A stretch of 64,000 nucleotides of DNA from contig CM075728.1 of the NCBI GenBank assembly GCA_037974335.1, positions 112,525,476-112,589,475 on the forward strand, written 5' to 3'. Of the stretch, positions 21,675 through 32,814 are shown one piece after another (the first letter of the stretch is position 1; the number at the start of each line of letters is the position of its first letter). The notes below the pieces were generated by a model, which saw only the letters and a list, made by a program, of their open reading frames with translations, did not search any database and had not been told where the DNA came from. This DNA is from Prionace glauca. Lineage: Eukaryota > Chordata > Chondrichthyes > Carcharhiniformes > Carcharhinidae. The translations under genes were made by a program, and so were the position numbers.

Positions 21675-22050
21675 ACAGATGTGTTGAAGGCAATTCTCTC
21701 AAAAACATTCTAAGCATTGAATTTGCATATAAACTGGAGTAAATCATGCTGATTTTTTGAATGTGAGTTCAAAAAAGAATCTCCCACCTTGTGCACTGCA
21801 GAGTGCACTGGCACGATTCTTGTCAAAAACCCGTAAGTGGGGACTATTCCTGCAGGAGAGGCTGACAGCATAATTCCGATCTGTCAGCGCTGCGATCCCG
21901 CAATACTGGCCATGTAACACCGTCCCCACCCCCGGCAGCCTCGATCTCCCATGATCCCCATCCCCCCCGCCTCCCCAGTAGTCCCAAAGCCACCCCTCCC
22001 CCTATCCCCGCAGTGCCTACCACTACTGCCTCCCCAGCACTGCCAACCAC
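21675..22050 (+). repeat. Diverged copy of the right end of the tandem units
   Basis: The sequence from acagatgtgttgaaggcaat through ctgcactgcagagtgcactg-like motifs to the C-rich end matches 34118-34470 and 46600-46960, but with much more divergence. It marks the end of the oldest unit, whose middle is gone. Confidence 0.6.
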
Positions 22051-23180
22051 CCAGTAGGTTGCTCCCATCCCAGTGACTGGCCTCCATCTCTCCCCCCACC
22101 AATTCTGGCTGCAGAGTGGCAGCATGATCCCCCACCTTCAATAGGCCCTACCCCTAGACACTGCCCTATGTCTGGTGGGCAGTAACAATGTGCCCTCTGG
22201 GCATTGGCACTTTCCCCCTTGGGCAGTGTCAGGGGGTCCAGACTGGGACTGCCAAGGTGCCAATGTCAAGAGGGGATCCCGTTGGTTCCCAACCTTCGCG
22301 GGCCTTAATCCCCCCCCTTCACTCCAGCTGGATCAGACCACTAGCTCTCCATTGATGGGAGCTATCATGGTCCGTCCTGGAGTGAAATATTCTGGGCTCA
22401 GAGATTTCAGTCCCGGGCCTGTGAATTGCATTCAAATTACATTAAAATTAGGGCGGCATAGATTATTCAGCTCCACACCAATTTTCAGCATGAAGCTGAT
22501 GGCATCAGAAATCCAGCACTGGGAGACGCTCTCAAGACCGGATGCCCAGCGCAGATTACACTATTTGACTGCCGCTTCAATCTCCCGGACCATTGCGCTG
22601 AGAGTCCCTGTTATCTTTCAATATTGATAAGTTGCATTATCATTACTGTTTCTGCACCTTTACACGATGTGTCCAATGTTCTTGAAATTGTTCATAGATT
22701 TTTGTGCATTAATGAAGGATCACAGGCTCCCTACACAAAAGACAAAAGCATTACTGAAATAATGTAACTGCATCATTACGTGACATCACCTACTAACCAC
22801 ACCATCAGATTCTGGTTGCACAACACACCACATGTCCGTCACTCACCCAACAGCACTCCTGGACACTGACAACATATATTGTATGTCAAGATACTTCTCA
22901 ACCTTCACTGACACACCTATCAATGAAGCTACTAACCTGTTACCCATTTTTTGTGCTCTCCAGAGCTCCAGCTATTCACCTGTGGCAGACATGGCACCCA
23001 AGCACATTATTGCACAATTACTACTGTCCTTCACTCATTATTGCAGGGCAAGAGCATAGAGTTGGGAGACACAAGGATATCGACACCTCCTGAGCTGTGG
23101 GGAGAAGACGGTTCTCTGCATCATGCAGTATTGCAGCATCAGGAGGCCTAGCTGCAGATGAACCGTCTCTTGCATTTGGA
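22051..23180 (+). other. No gene recognised
   Basis: C-rich then AT-rich sequence without recognisable exon or repeat family. Confidence 0.35.
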
Positions 23181-24000
23181 ACAGGTCAAGAATTGAATGA
23201 AATGCTGGAGTTAATGGGAATCAAGGGGAAATCTCTTAACTGTTTGGAGTATAACTTGGGGCAAAGGAAGATGGTTGTGGTGGATGGAGATCAATCATCT
23301 CAGCTCCAGAATTTCACTGCAGAGTTCCTCAAGGTAATGTCCTAGGCCCAACTATCTTCAGCTGTTTCATCAATGACCTTCTTCCATCACAAGGTCAGAA
23401 ATGAGGATGATCACAGATCATTGCACAAAGTTCAGCCCCATTCATGACTTCACAGAATCTGAAGCAGTTCATGTCAAAATGCAGCATGTGTGGATAGTAT
23501 TTAAGCTTGGGCTGATAAGTGGCAAGTAACATTTGTGCCACATAAATGCCAGGCAATGACTATCTCCAACAAGAGAGGATTTAACCATCAGTCCTTGACA
23601 TTCAATGGTATACCATTGCTGAATCCCCCACTATTGAGAGCTTGGGGATTACCATTGACCAGAAACTGAACAGGACTAGCCATACTGAAGCTCCCAGACC
23701 AAGTCAAAGGCTAGAAATCCTGTGGTGAGTAAGTCACCTCCTGATTCCCCCAAAACCTGTCCAGGCAAAAGTTAAGAGTATACTGCAGTACAGTACACTT
23801 GTTTGGATAAGTACAGCTCCAACAAGACTGAAGAAGCTGGATATCATCCAGGACAAAGCAGCTCATTTGACTGACATCCATTCTACAAACATTCACTTCC
23901 TCCACCACTGACTTGTGTACCATCTACAAGGCTTACTGCAGGAACTCACCAAGGCTCCTGAGACAGCACTTTCCAAACTCTTAGCCAGCACCATCTAGAA
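23181..24000 (+). mobile_element. Old LINE fragment, reverse transcriptase region
   Basis: Degraded RT-like translation: a QRKMVVVDGDQSS block, then a decayed GVPQGSVLGP-like stretch (EFLKVMS...PTIFSCFINDL), and downstream motifs of the RT C-terminal half. Several stops. The family is CR1- or L2-like. Confidence 0.5.
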
Positions 24001-24019
24001 CAACAAGAGCAATAGACAC

Positions 24020-24335
24020 ACAGGAATCAATGCTGGGGCACCAACTTTTTATAATTGATATAAATGATTTACATGAAGCGATCAAAAGTATTGTTGCTAA
24101 GTTTGCTGATGTTGCAGATATAAGTAGGAAAGTAAGTTGGGATGAGGATATAAGAAGGCTTCAAAAAGATGTAGATAAGTTAGATGTGTTGGCAATGAAC
24201 TGGTAAATGGAGGGGAACGTGGGAAAATGTGCAATTGTCTATTTTTGAAGGAAAAGTAACAAGAAAGCACATTATTCAAATGTTAAGAGATTGCAAAGCT
24301 GTGGGATACAGAGGGATCAGGGTGTCCTTGTGCAT
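24020..24335 (+). mobile_element. Old CR1-type LINE fragment
   Basis: The translation contains KFADVADISRKVSWDEDIRR, a decayed FADD block, and downstream CR1 residues. Confidence 0.55.
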
Positions 24336-24699
24336 GAATTAGTGCAAAAGATTAGAAATTAGATACAACAAGTAATCAGGAAAGAACATTATTGCCTATT
24401 GCAAATGGGTAGGTGGGAATTTGGAGTTGACTTAAAATCAGATCAGTCATGAACTTACTGAATGTTGGAGTAGGTTTGAAGGGCTGGGTGGCCTTCAATG
24501 AAGAAAAAAGGAAAGTGTGCAAAGTTATCATTTATTTACTCATGGGCTGTGACAACATTGACTCATCATACATTTGTTGGTATCTGAAAGTTTAATGACA
24601 AATTTATATGAATTATAAAAAGTTGAGGCACCAGTGACAGTGAGGAGTCGAAGGAGAGGGATGTGGGGGGGCGCTATGTTTTCATCCCAGTGAACCCCG
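24336..24699 (+). repeat. Remnant of an earlier unit start
   Basis: This block repeats the sequence of 24731-25180 with moderate divergence: ttagaaattagatacaacaa, gaacttactgaatgttggag and actcatcatacat in the same order. It looks like the left edge of an older tandem unit whose body was deleted. Confidence 0.6.
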
Positions 24700-25475
24700 C
24701 ACCCCACGCATGCACTACCCACTCCTCCGCTTCTTGTGCATGAATTAGTGCAAAAAGCTAGAAATTAGATACAAGTAATCAAGAAAGCTAATAGAATGTT
24801 ATTGCTTATTGCGCATGGGTAGTGGGAAATTGGAGTTGTGTTTACAGTCAGATCATTCATAAACTTACTGAATGTTGGAGCAGGCTTAAGGGGCTCAGTG
24901 GTCCTCAATGAAGAAAAGAATCAGGTGTGTGAACTTATCACTTATTCGCTCATGAGCTGAGGCAACCTGTGGCAACATTGACTCATCATACATTGATTGG
25001 CATTTTTACTTGCCTTGAGGCAGTGAGAGTGATCCTTCAAAAGCACTGCAGTCTGTGAAGTGAAGACACATTCACACTTTCCTACTTACCTCTGCATCGT
25101 CAGAAAACTTAATGACAAGTTTATACGACTTATAAAAAGTTGAGACAACAGCATTGGGGGCAGGGGTTGGGGGGGTGTAGGGGGGAGGGGTACGTTCTAG
25201 GTCTTCATCACAGTGATGGGAAGTCAACGGCAAATATTTCCAAGTCAGCATTGTGTAAATCTTGGAGCAGCAGTTCCTGTGATGATGTTCCCATCCACCT
25301 GCTGTCCTAGTTTTTCTAAATGCACGTTTAATAGCAATTGAGAATGAATTAAAAATAATCTAATTGTTCATCATTGTTTCCATCAATTCAGTTTGTAATT
25401 TGTATCTAAGCAAGAATGTTTAGGAGAGAATTGAACAAATAAATTTCTGTCACATGAATGCCTTTTGTTTTATAG

Positions 25476-25895
25476 TTGCGTTAATAATTGGTGATATGAA
25501 GAAACCGGACAAAATTATAGCTGGTGAGGAAACCACTCTGAGTTGGGAAGTTTCTCTGTCCAGTCGAAGGGAGGTGACAAATTTTGTCAAGAGGAAAGGG
25601 GAGCAGGAAGCAAAGAAGTTATTTCACTGGGAAATCCCACTGGACAAATTCAAAGGACCATTTGGAGTAACTCTCCCTCTCAAAAATGTATCAGATTTAT
25701 GCGAGAAAGATGATTCCTTCAGTGCTGAGACACCAGAATTACAACACAAATCTGATGGTTCTTTCTGCATTCCGTGTTCCATTACATTGTGTCCTGATGT
25801 ATCCAAGGATGATGGTGCTGAGTTAATCTTTGAAGTGAAACAGGAAGGTACTGAGGAACCTTGGACTAAAAGCACAGTACTGAAGGTCACTGCAG
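25476..25895 (+). CDS. C1-like domain exon, copy 1
   Basis: This 140-codon exon, phase 1 at both ends, has the acceptor ttttgttttatag and the donor GTAATT at 25896. It encodes a C1-set-like domain with the typical KSDGSFCIPCSITLCP block (compare DGTFSVSSKIRIEP in the C1 exon at 10573). The B-strand position reads LSWEV (Ser instead of Cys) and the F-strand position LIFEVKQ (Phe instead of Cys), so the canonical Ig disulfide is absent. Copy 1 lacks three codons (TSV after FV) found in copies 2 and 3. It lies downstream of the transmembrane exon, so it is predicted cytoplasmic unless that exon is skipped. The function is unknown. Confidence 0.7.
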
Positions 25896-27974
25896 GTAAT
25901 TTCGGTATTTTATACATCATGCAAATTCTTGCAAATGTAATTGTGAAATTTTTGAATGGGAGATCATGACACCAACATAAAAACAGTTTTTAATGTTATT
26001 CCCTGCAATATGATAATGAAAATTAGCAACTCCTGCATAGATTTGATGATTGGAACCCAGTTTAATGATTTGGTCAGAAGTTACTCGCTTTTTTCAATCA
26101 GGGGTCATTGGCTTTTGGCAGCTTTACATTCAAACTCTGTGGGATAATGTGGAGGGCCTAAGATATGTCCATAGAGATATGCACAATAATCATTACTGAC
26201 CCCAGGCACCCCAGACCTCTTTAACCTTCTTTCATTGAGAAAAAGGTACAAAACTCTGATATCACTTACCAACCAAGGCAAGAACACCTTCCTCCCTGGT
26301 ACCATCAGGCTTTTGAATGGACCTACCAGATATTAAAAAGATCTTTCTCTGCACCCGAGCTATGATTGTAAGATTATGGGTGGGATTTTCATGTCTCACT
26401 TGTCCTGAACCCAGAAAATCCTGCTCGAGGTCAATAGGCATTTCTATGGTCCGCCCCTCACCTGCTCTGATTCCTGTGGTGGGTGTGGTGGTAAAATTCG
26501 CCCATATATTCTGCACCCTCTCCTTTCCATAAAATCATAGAACCATACATTGCAGAAGAGGCCCTTTGGCCCATCCTATCCATGCCATCACCTTAGATCC
26601 TCCTTAACTCCGTTCTAATGCCATCTGCCAGAACTTGGCCCATAAGCCTGAATGTCATGAAATGCCAAGTGCTCATCCAGATACTTTTTAAAAGATGAGA
26701 GGCAACCCATCTCTACCACCTATACATCTCCAAAATGATTTCCCTGCTTTTGTAATCTCTATCTCAATTGATAAAGGCAAGTGTCCCATATGCCTTTTCA
26801 GCACCTACTAACATCCCTTTTGTCTTCAGAGGTCTGTGGACAAACATGCCATGGTCCCTTTGTTCCACAGAGCTTCCTATTGTCCTATCATTCATTGAGT
26901 ACTTCTTTGTCAAGTTACTCCTTTCAAAGTGTATCACCTCACACTTTTTAGGGTAAGGTTCCATCTGCCACTTATCTGCCCATTTGACCATTTTGTCTAT
27001 ATCCTCTTGTAGCCCAAGACAAATCTGGTTCAATTTTTCAAATAGAATGCCCTTATGTATCCTGAAATTGAGATATCTTACATTTATCATGATTACGTCA
27101 CAGGAAAATATTTTGCTCATGAATTCTGGGACAAATTGTATAAGAATGTTGTGCAGTGTTGGCAATAATAATTGAAACAAATTGCTTGAGGTATATTCAG
27201 GATAGTAGGAGAAACCAAATAGATCAAAATGTAATTGATTGATTCAGTAGAATATAGGAGGCTAATCCAGTTAGTGAAAGCCTCATTCTGTTAGATGTTA
27301 ACAGATTTCTTTCAAGATTGTCATCCTGAACAAAATAATGGTTACAATAGATGGAATAAATGTGATGGGATGCATTTTGTTCTGTTGAAATGGGGGAAAA
27401 AATTTTATCTCACCGAGGCTTTGATCTGCACATTGTGGCTTTAAGTATTCTGAGAAATATTAGCTACATCATTCAAAATCTCCCAGCCAGAAGGAAATGT
27501 ATTGATGTTCCAGTCCAAGACATTGAGAAAAACCCTTGACTGAAACCATATTTGATGGAATGATAGTTTTGTTAAATACAGAAATTGATAAAATTTTCTG
27601 ATTCAAATATCCCTGATGAATCCTCTCATTGAAGTGGATTACTTTTACAACAAATAAGATCCAAGAAATAAAATTGTTCATAAAATTGTGGGCAAATTGT
27701 ATCACAAAACGGAACAATTTGCCAAAGGCAATTTGAGCTAATTGTCTGAGGTATACTCCCAACAGTAAAAAAAAAATGACTGACAGTTAATACTGTGAGA
27801 AGAAAACACAGCATCAGGCTTCGGGTTCTTAATGCTGCACTTATCTGAGAAAGATGAATATTGAGCTCGTCTAATTTCATGTACGTTGTTTGCACATTAT
27901 ACAAAAAAATCAGTGTACCTTCTGCTCCATTATGCTAACAGTATCATATGTTTTGTTTCATCCCGATTTAACAG
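25896..27974 (+). other. Intron of unit 1: CR1 3' debris and tail-unit repeats
   Basis: 26530-27000 is a minus-strand old CR1 piece (translation VEQRDHGMFVHRPLK). From about 27030 the sequence is built of diverged, roughly 600-bp units that recur around each tail exon, recognisable by attgatgttccagtcc and ttgtctgaggtat. No exon is seen before 27975. The same layout recurs in units 2 (35671-37747) and 3 (48149-50217). Confidence 0.55.
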
Positions 27975-28064
27975 ACACCTTTTCAAACATCCCCAACAAT
28001 ATTCCGAGTGAAATGGGAGTTCATCAGGATGGGAATGAAGGAAGAGGGAATCTGGACACTGCAG
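27975..28064 (+). CDS. Cytoplasmic tail exon a, unit 1
   Basis: This 30-codon exon, phase 1 at both ends, has the acceptor cccgatttaacag and the donor GTGGGT at 28065. It encodes DTFSNIPNNIPSEMG, then a Gly/Asp/Asn-rich stretch to NLDTAG. It is hydrophilic and acidic, with no known motif. Unit 1 has VHQDG where units 2 and 3 have VQQDG. It is related to exon b and to the terminal exon at 60597 (FSNKPNN). Confidence 0.6.
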
Positions 28065-28621
28065 GTGGGTTGATGATCATGTCCACGACTTTCAGCAAAT
28101 ATCTTGATTGAAACCTGGTATATATTTCTTGGGATGATGCAGTCACACAGTCATCCTCATATTTATATTTAACTGAAGTTCCTTTTGTTAAATGTAGAAA
28201 TTGATTGAACTTTCTGATGCGAACACCACTAACATATCCTGACATTGAAGTACCTTTTCCAATGAATGAAATCAAGGGGGAAAAAGTCACCTGTAAACAC
28301 GTTGGCAAATTGTATAACAAAGCTGAACAATTCTGCCCATTCTAATTGAAATTAATTGTCTGAGGTATACTCAGGACAGAAAGAAGAAGAAATGAACAGT
28401 TCATACTATCTGTGAGCAAAAGTGTTGAATAAAAATTAGGGTGCTTAATGAAGTACTTATCTGAGAAATAGGGATACTTATCCATGGATCAAAAGCATTG
28501 AGCTCAATTTAATTCATATCTATTATTTACATATTTCTAAACAATTACCACTGTACTTTCTGTTCATTTGTGCTAATGGTTTACACTCTCATATGATCTC
28601 ATGTTCAACTAGAATTGACAG

Positions 28622-28764
28622 ATGCCCTGTCAAACACTCCATACAATACTCTGAGTGAAAAGGGAGAACAACAGAATCAAGATGAAGGAACAAACAATCT
28701 GGATACTGTAGATGGGTTGATGTTCCAGTCCAGAAGTTGTGCAAATGTCTTGAATGAAACCTAG
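28622..28764 (+). CDS. Tail exon b, unit 1: probable alternative last exon
   Basis: Related to exon a: the acceptor agaattgacag opens DALSNTPYNTLSEKGEQQ and runs to NNLDTVDG. The donor site of exon a is destroyed here (GATGGG in place of GTGGGT). The frame stays open for a further 17 codons to TAG at 28762-28764, giving a tail end FQSRSCANVLNET. It can act only as a last exon, or it is dead. The acceptor is not strong. The coding frame is kept in all three units. Confidence 0.45.
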
Positions 28765-30880
28765 TATATATTTGATGCAAAGGTTCAACACACAGTCATC
28801 ATCAGATTTGTAAAGATGAAGTTGTTTTTCTTAAGTATAGAAATTGATTGAATTTTCTGATTCAAATACCATTATGTATCTTACTTTTACAATGAGGAAG
28901 ACCAAGGGAAAAAATAATGCTTGAAAACATCTGGGCAAATTGTGTAACAACACTGAGCAATACAACTAATATTAATTCAAGTTAATTGTCTGAGGTACAT
29001 TCAGGGCAGGAAGAAAAAAATGACTAACTGTTCAAACACAGTGTAAGACAAAATGTTGCATAAAAATTAGGGTAGTTAGTGATGTTAGTATCAGAGAAAT
29101 AGGAATATTTATCCATGGATAAGAGACATTGAACGCAACTAAACTCATGTTGAATTGATTTATTAGTGTCACCTGTGTTAGTACCCAGTGAAAGGTATTG
29201 TTTCTTGTGCACTGTACATACAAAGCATATCCTACAGAGAAAAGGAAAGGAAAGATGGCAGAATGTATTGTGACAGTTATAACTAGGGCTTAGGAAAAGA
29301 TCAGTTTAATACGAGGTAAGTCCATTTAAAAGCCCGATGGCAGCAGAGAAGAAGCTGTTCTCGAGTTGGTTGATGTGTGCTCCGCTCAGAAAGGATAATA
29401 GGACTAGGGGGCACAGCCTCAAGATAAAGGGGGGGCGGTTTAGAACGGAGTTGAGGAGGAACTTCTTCACTCAAAGGGTGGTGAATCTCTGGAATTCTCT
29501 GCCCGTTGAAGTGGTGGAGGCTACCTCACTAAATATTTTTAAGACGCGGGTTGATGGGTTTTTGATAAGAGAGGGGATTAAGGGTTATGGGGAGAGGGTG
29601 GGAATGTGGAACTGAGCCACGACACTTCAGCCATGATCTTATTGAATGGCAGGGCAGGCTCGAAGGGCTAGATGGCCTACTCCTGCTCCTATTTCTTATG
29701 TTCTTATGTTCTTATTTGTATCTTCTTCCTGATGAAAGAAGGTGGAAAAGAACAAGTCCAGGGTGTGTGGGTTCTTTGATTATGCTGGCTGCTTTCCCAA
29801 GGCAGTGGGAAGTGTAGACAGAGTCAATGGATGGGAGGCTGGTTTGCGTAATGGTCTGGGCTTTAGCTTTCTGAGAAGGTGGAGGTGTTGGAGGGATTTC
29901 TTCACTTTCGCGTAGGCACAGAGTGACCAGGACAGGTGATCTGGACACCGAGAAACTTAAAGCTGTTAACCATTTCCACTTCATCCTAATTGATGTGGGT
30001 GACGGCATGTCCTCAACAATGCTTCCTGAAGTCGATGACTCTTTCTTTCATTTTGCAGACATTAAGGGAGAGTTGTTGTTGTTATTGCAACAGTTCACCA
30101 GGATTTGGCCAGGATTTCACCATCGCATTGCCCCTGTTTTCGGGCGCAAAAATTTGGTAAAGTCGGGCATGTGGCGAGTAACGCGATCTGTGCCCATTTC
30201 TGCGCCGGTTCGCACTTTACAAGGTCGAAAATGGGCGCAATCAGGAACCTGTCCAAAATGGGCATGATGGCCATTTAAATAATTCTACCTGTATTTCAAT
30301 CCACTGAATGAGCTACACACCGTACTTTACCAGCACAACTGCCTTTACCACCGCGTTCACCCAATGCGAATTGCTCTGGAACAGACATGCTTGATCAGAG
30401 TTTGATTCTAGCGCTCCTTCAGTGAGGAGATAAGTGCCTGCCATTGGACAGATCTGTGCTGCTCACAGCAGCTTCTTTCATGGCAGCCATGTTGTGTTTC
30501 GTGTCTGAGAGTGTGTGGGGAGGTGGGGAGCTGTTGCTCAGCAGGATGTCTGATATCTAATTTGCAACACAGACATCACTTGTTTAGAAATCTCAGAAAG
30601 CTGTGGCACAATCCCTTGATAAATTTGATTACTGAAGTGGTTGTATGTCTGTTTAGGGAGTACCACAATACCTCGATTTTTTTAGGCATATGGTGGATCA
30701 GGAGATCAGCTCCAAATGTGTGAGCCCACATTGGTGGGAGGCAGATCAGCAGAGACTATTTTACTAGCCTCAGTTCCTGATTTTCTGCCTCAACTCACAG
30801 CCAGTATTACAAGTGATCAGTACTGAGGCTGCAAGAGGACAGAAAGGGCAATTTCATCTTGAACTACCCTCACAGTTAGG
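28765..30880 (+). other. Nested repeats of unit 1
   Basis: 28806-29145 is a further, exonless tail-unit copy. 29145-29376 and 29716-29880 are the two halves of a dispersed shark repeat (ttattagtgtcacctgtgtt ... gatggcagcagagaagaagc) split by a CR1 3' end (29377-29715, translation NFFTQRVVNLWNSLPVEVVE). 30127-30560 is GC-rich sequence shared with the left edge of the Harbinger-like block in unit 3. Confidence 0.55.
29377..29715 (+). mobile_element. CR1-type LINE 3' end (unit 1)
   Basis: Encodes the ORF2 C-terminus ending YGERVGMWN and ends in cttatgttcttat units. The same insertion is in unit 2 (about 39150-39488) and unit 3 (about 51637-51972), so it predates the tandem duplication. Confidence 0.8.
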
Positions 30881-30887
30881 TGATTTG

Positions 30888-31330
30888 ATTTGATTTATTA
30901 TTGTGACATGTATTAGTATACAGTGTAAAGTGTTGTTTGTTGGGTGCTGCACAGACAAAGCACCCCGTACATAGAGAAGGAAGGAAGAGGGTGGAGAATG
31001 TAATGTTACAGTCATAGCTAGAGTGCAGAGAAAGATTGACGTAATAAGAAGTAGGTCCATTCAAACGTCTGATGGCAGCAGGGAAGCAGCTGTTCCTGTG
31101 TTTGTTGGCATGTGACCTCAGACTTGAGAATCATTTTCTCAATGGAAGAAGGTGGAAGGGAGTATGTCCAGGGTCCCTGGGGTCCTTAATTATGCTGCTT
31201 GTTTTCTGAGGCAGTGGGAAGTATACACAGAGTCAAATGATGGGAGACTGGTTTGTGTGTTGGACTGGGCTTTGTTCAAGACCTTTTGTAGTTTCTTGTG
31301 GTCTTGGATAGAGCAGGAGCCTTACCAAGT
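30888..31330 (+). repeat. Dispersed repeat, full copy (unit 1)
   Basis: It starts tgatttgatttgatttatta and contains gatggcagcagggaagcagc and a 3' part ending in gatagagcaggag. It belongs to the same family as the split copy at 29145-29880. A full copy recurs at about 44212-44650; truncated copies are at 40660 and 42430. The class is unknown, probably a non-autonomous retroposon. Confidence 0.5.
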
Positions 31331-31960
31331 TGTGATACAATCGGGAACTTTTATTTCTCTGTCAGGACCAAGAGAGCAATCCCTGTGATTGGAAGGAATA
31401 TGGCAGTGGCAAGATAATCATTGCCAATGATGGGCTACTCAGTGGGCCATGGAGTGGTTCAACTGGAAGGTCTCACTCAAAGCTGCTGGGAGACCACCTT
31501 AGTTTCTCTGTACCATTCCCAGGTCAGAGATACTTCCTTCCCTTCTCCTACGTTTGCCTTATAATTTCCTCATTTCCTGTCAGGTCTTCTACCCAGCCTC
31601 ATGCTCAGCATTACCTACCCACTTTCAAGCATTATCTACTCAGGGTTCATGCTCAGCAGTCTATTCAAGTTTATGCTATCATTGTCTACACAAATTAATG
31701 CTAACACCTTCTACCTACTGACCTTTTCCACTTTTCTTTACTCAGTTCATATATCTCCTCAAGCCCAAACTTTCCTCTCTCTTCACCCTGGTTCAGTTTC
31801 AGTTTCTTCTTTACTTGGCTCCTTCCTGTTACCTGAAGCTGTTGCAGACAGATAATGAAACAAGCTCAGTGTTCATGTGCTGTTAATGAAAACAAAACTA
31901 ATGTGAGAATTCATCCTCTTGACAGACAGTAGGGTTCTATCCCTGTATACAGCAGCAATG

Positions 31961-32814
31961 ATGTGGGTATGCCGGCGTTGGACTGGCGTAAACACAGTAA
32001 AAAGTCTGACAACACCAGGTTTTAGTCCAACCGATTTATTTGATAATATTCTCACAAGCAAGCAAGCTTTCGGGGTTAGCCCCTTCGTCAGGTGAATGGA
32101 GAGTTCTGGCCTCAGACAGAGCATATAAAGCACAGACAGTTTAGAGATTGCTGATTAGAATGCGAATCCTTACACCTAACCTGCTGTTCAAGTCTTAAAG
32201 TGGCTGATAATGTGAGTGGAAGGAGCACTGATCACAGTTTAAAGAGATGTGTATTGTCTCCAGACAGTACAGTAAGTGAGGTTTTGCAAACCCAGGCAAG
32301 TCACGGGGGTTACAGATAGTGCGACATGAACCCAAGATCCCTGTTGAGACCGTCCTCATGTGTGCGGAACTTGGCTATCAGTCTCTGTTCAGCGACTCTG
32401 CGCTGTCGTGTGTCATGAAGGCCGCCTTGGAGAATGCTTACCCGAAGGTCAGAGGCTGAATGCCCGTGACCGCTGAAATGTTCGCCAACAGGAAGGGAAC
32501 AGTCTTGCCTGGTGACTGTCGAGCGATGTTCATTCATCCGTTGTCGTAGCGTCTGCATGGTCTCCCCAATGTACCATGCTTCGGGACATCCTTTCTTGCA
32601 ACGTATCAGGTAGACAATGTTGGCCGAGTTGCAAGAGTATTTACCATGTACCTGGTGGATGGTGTTCTCACGTGTGATGATGGTATCCATGTTGATGATC
32701 CGGCATGTCTTGCAGAGGTTGCTGTGACAGGGTTGTGTGGTATTGTGGTCACTGTTCTCCTGAAGGCTGGGTAGTTTGCTGCGAACAATGGTCTGTTTGA
32801 GGTTGTGTGGTTGT
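31961..32814 (-). mobile_element. Penelope-like element, 5'-truncated, GIY-YIG part
   Basis: On the minus strand a GIY-YIG endonuclease coding region (to 32310) is followed by a 3' tail that ends at 31961. Unit 2 has the uninterrupted site at about 45284. Only the 3' quarter of a Penelope element is present; the reverse transcriptase is missing. Confidence 0.85.
32310..32814 (-). CDS. Penelope-like element GIY-YIG endonuclease domain (partial)
   Basis: The frame is open from the truncated 5' edge to the stop near 32310, ending NRDLGFMSHYL. It carries the cysteine pairs CHSNLCKTC upstream and the GIY-YIG core: VYLIRCKK with WYIGETMQTLRQRMNEHR. The later EHFSGHGHSASDLRVSIL block is typical of the Penelope C-terminal domain, which nicks target DNA for integration. 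No disruption is visible in the retained part, so the insertion is young. Confidence 0.8.

Noticed and set aside
29923-30267. 114-codon open frame repeated in all units (also 39696, 52182) as a gene
   Set aside because: It overlaps the dispersed repeat and GC-rich debris, has no family motif, and its repetition follows from the unit duplication.
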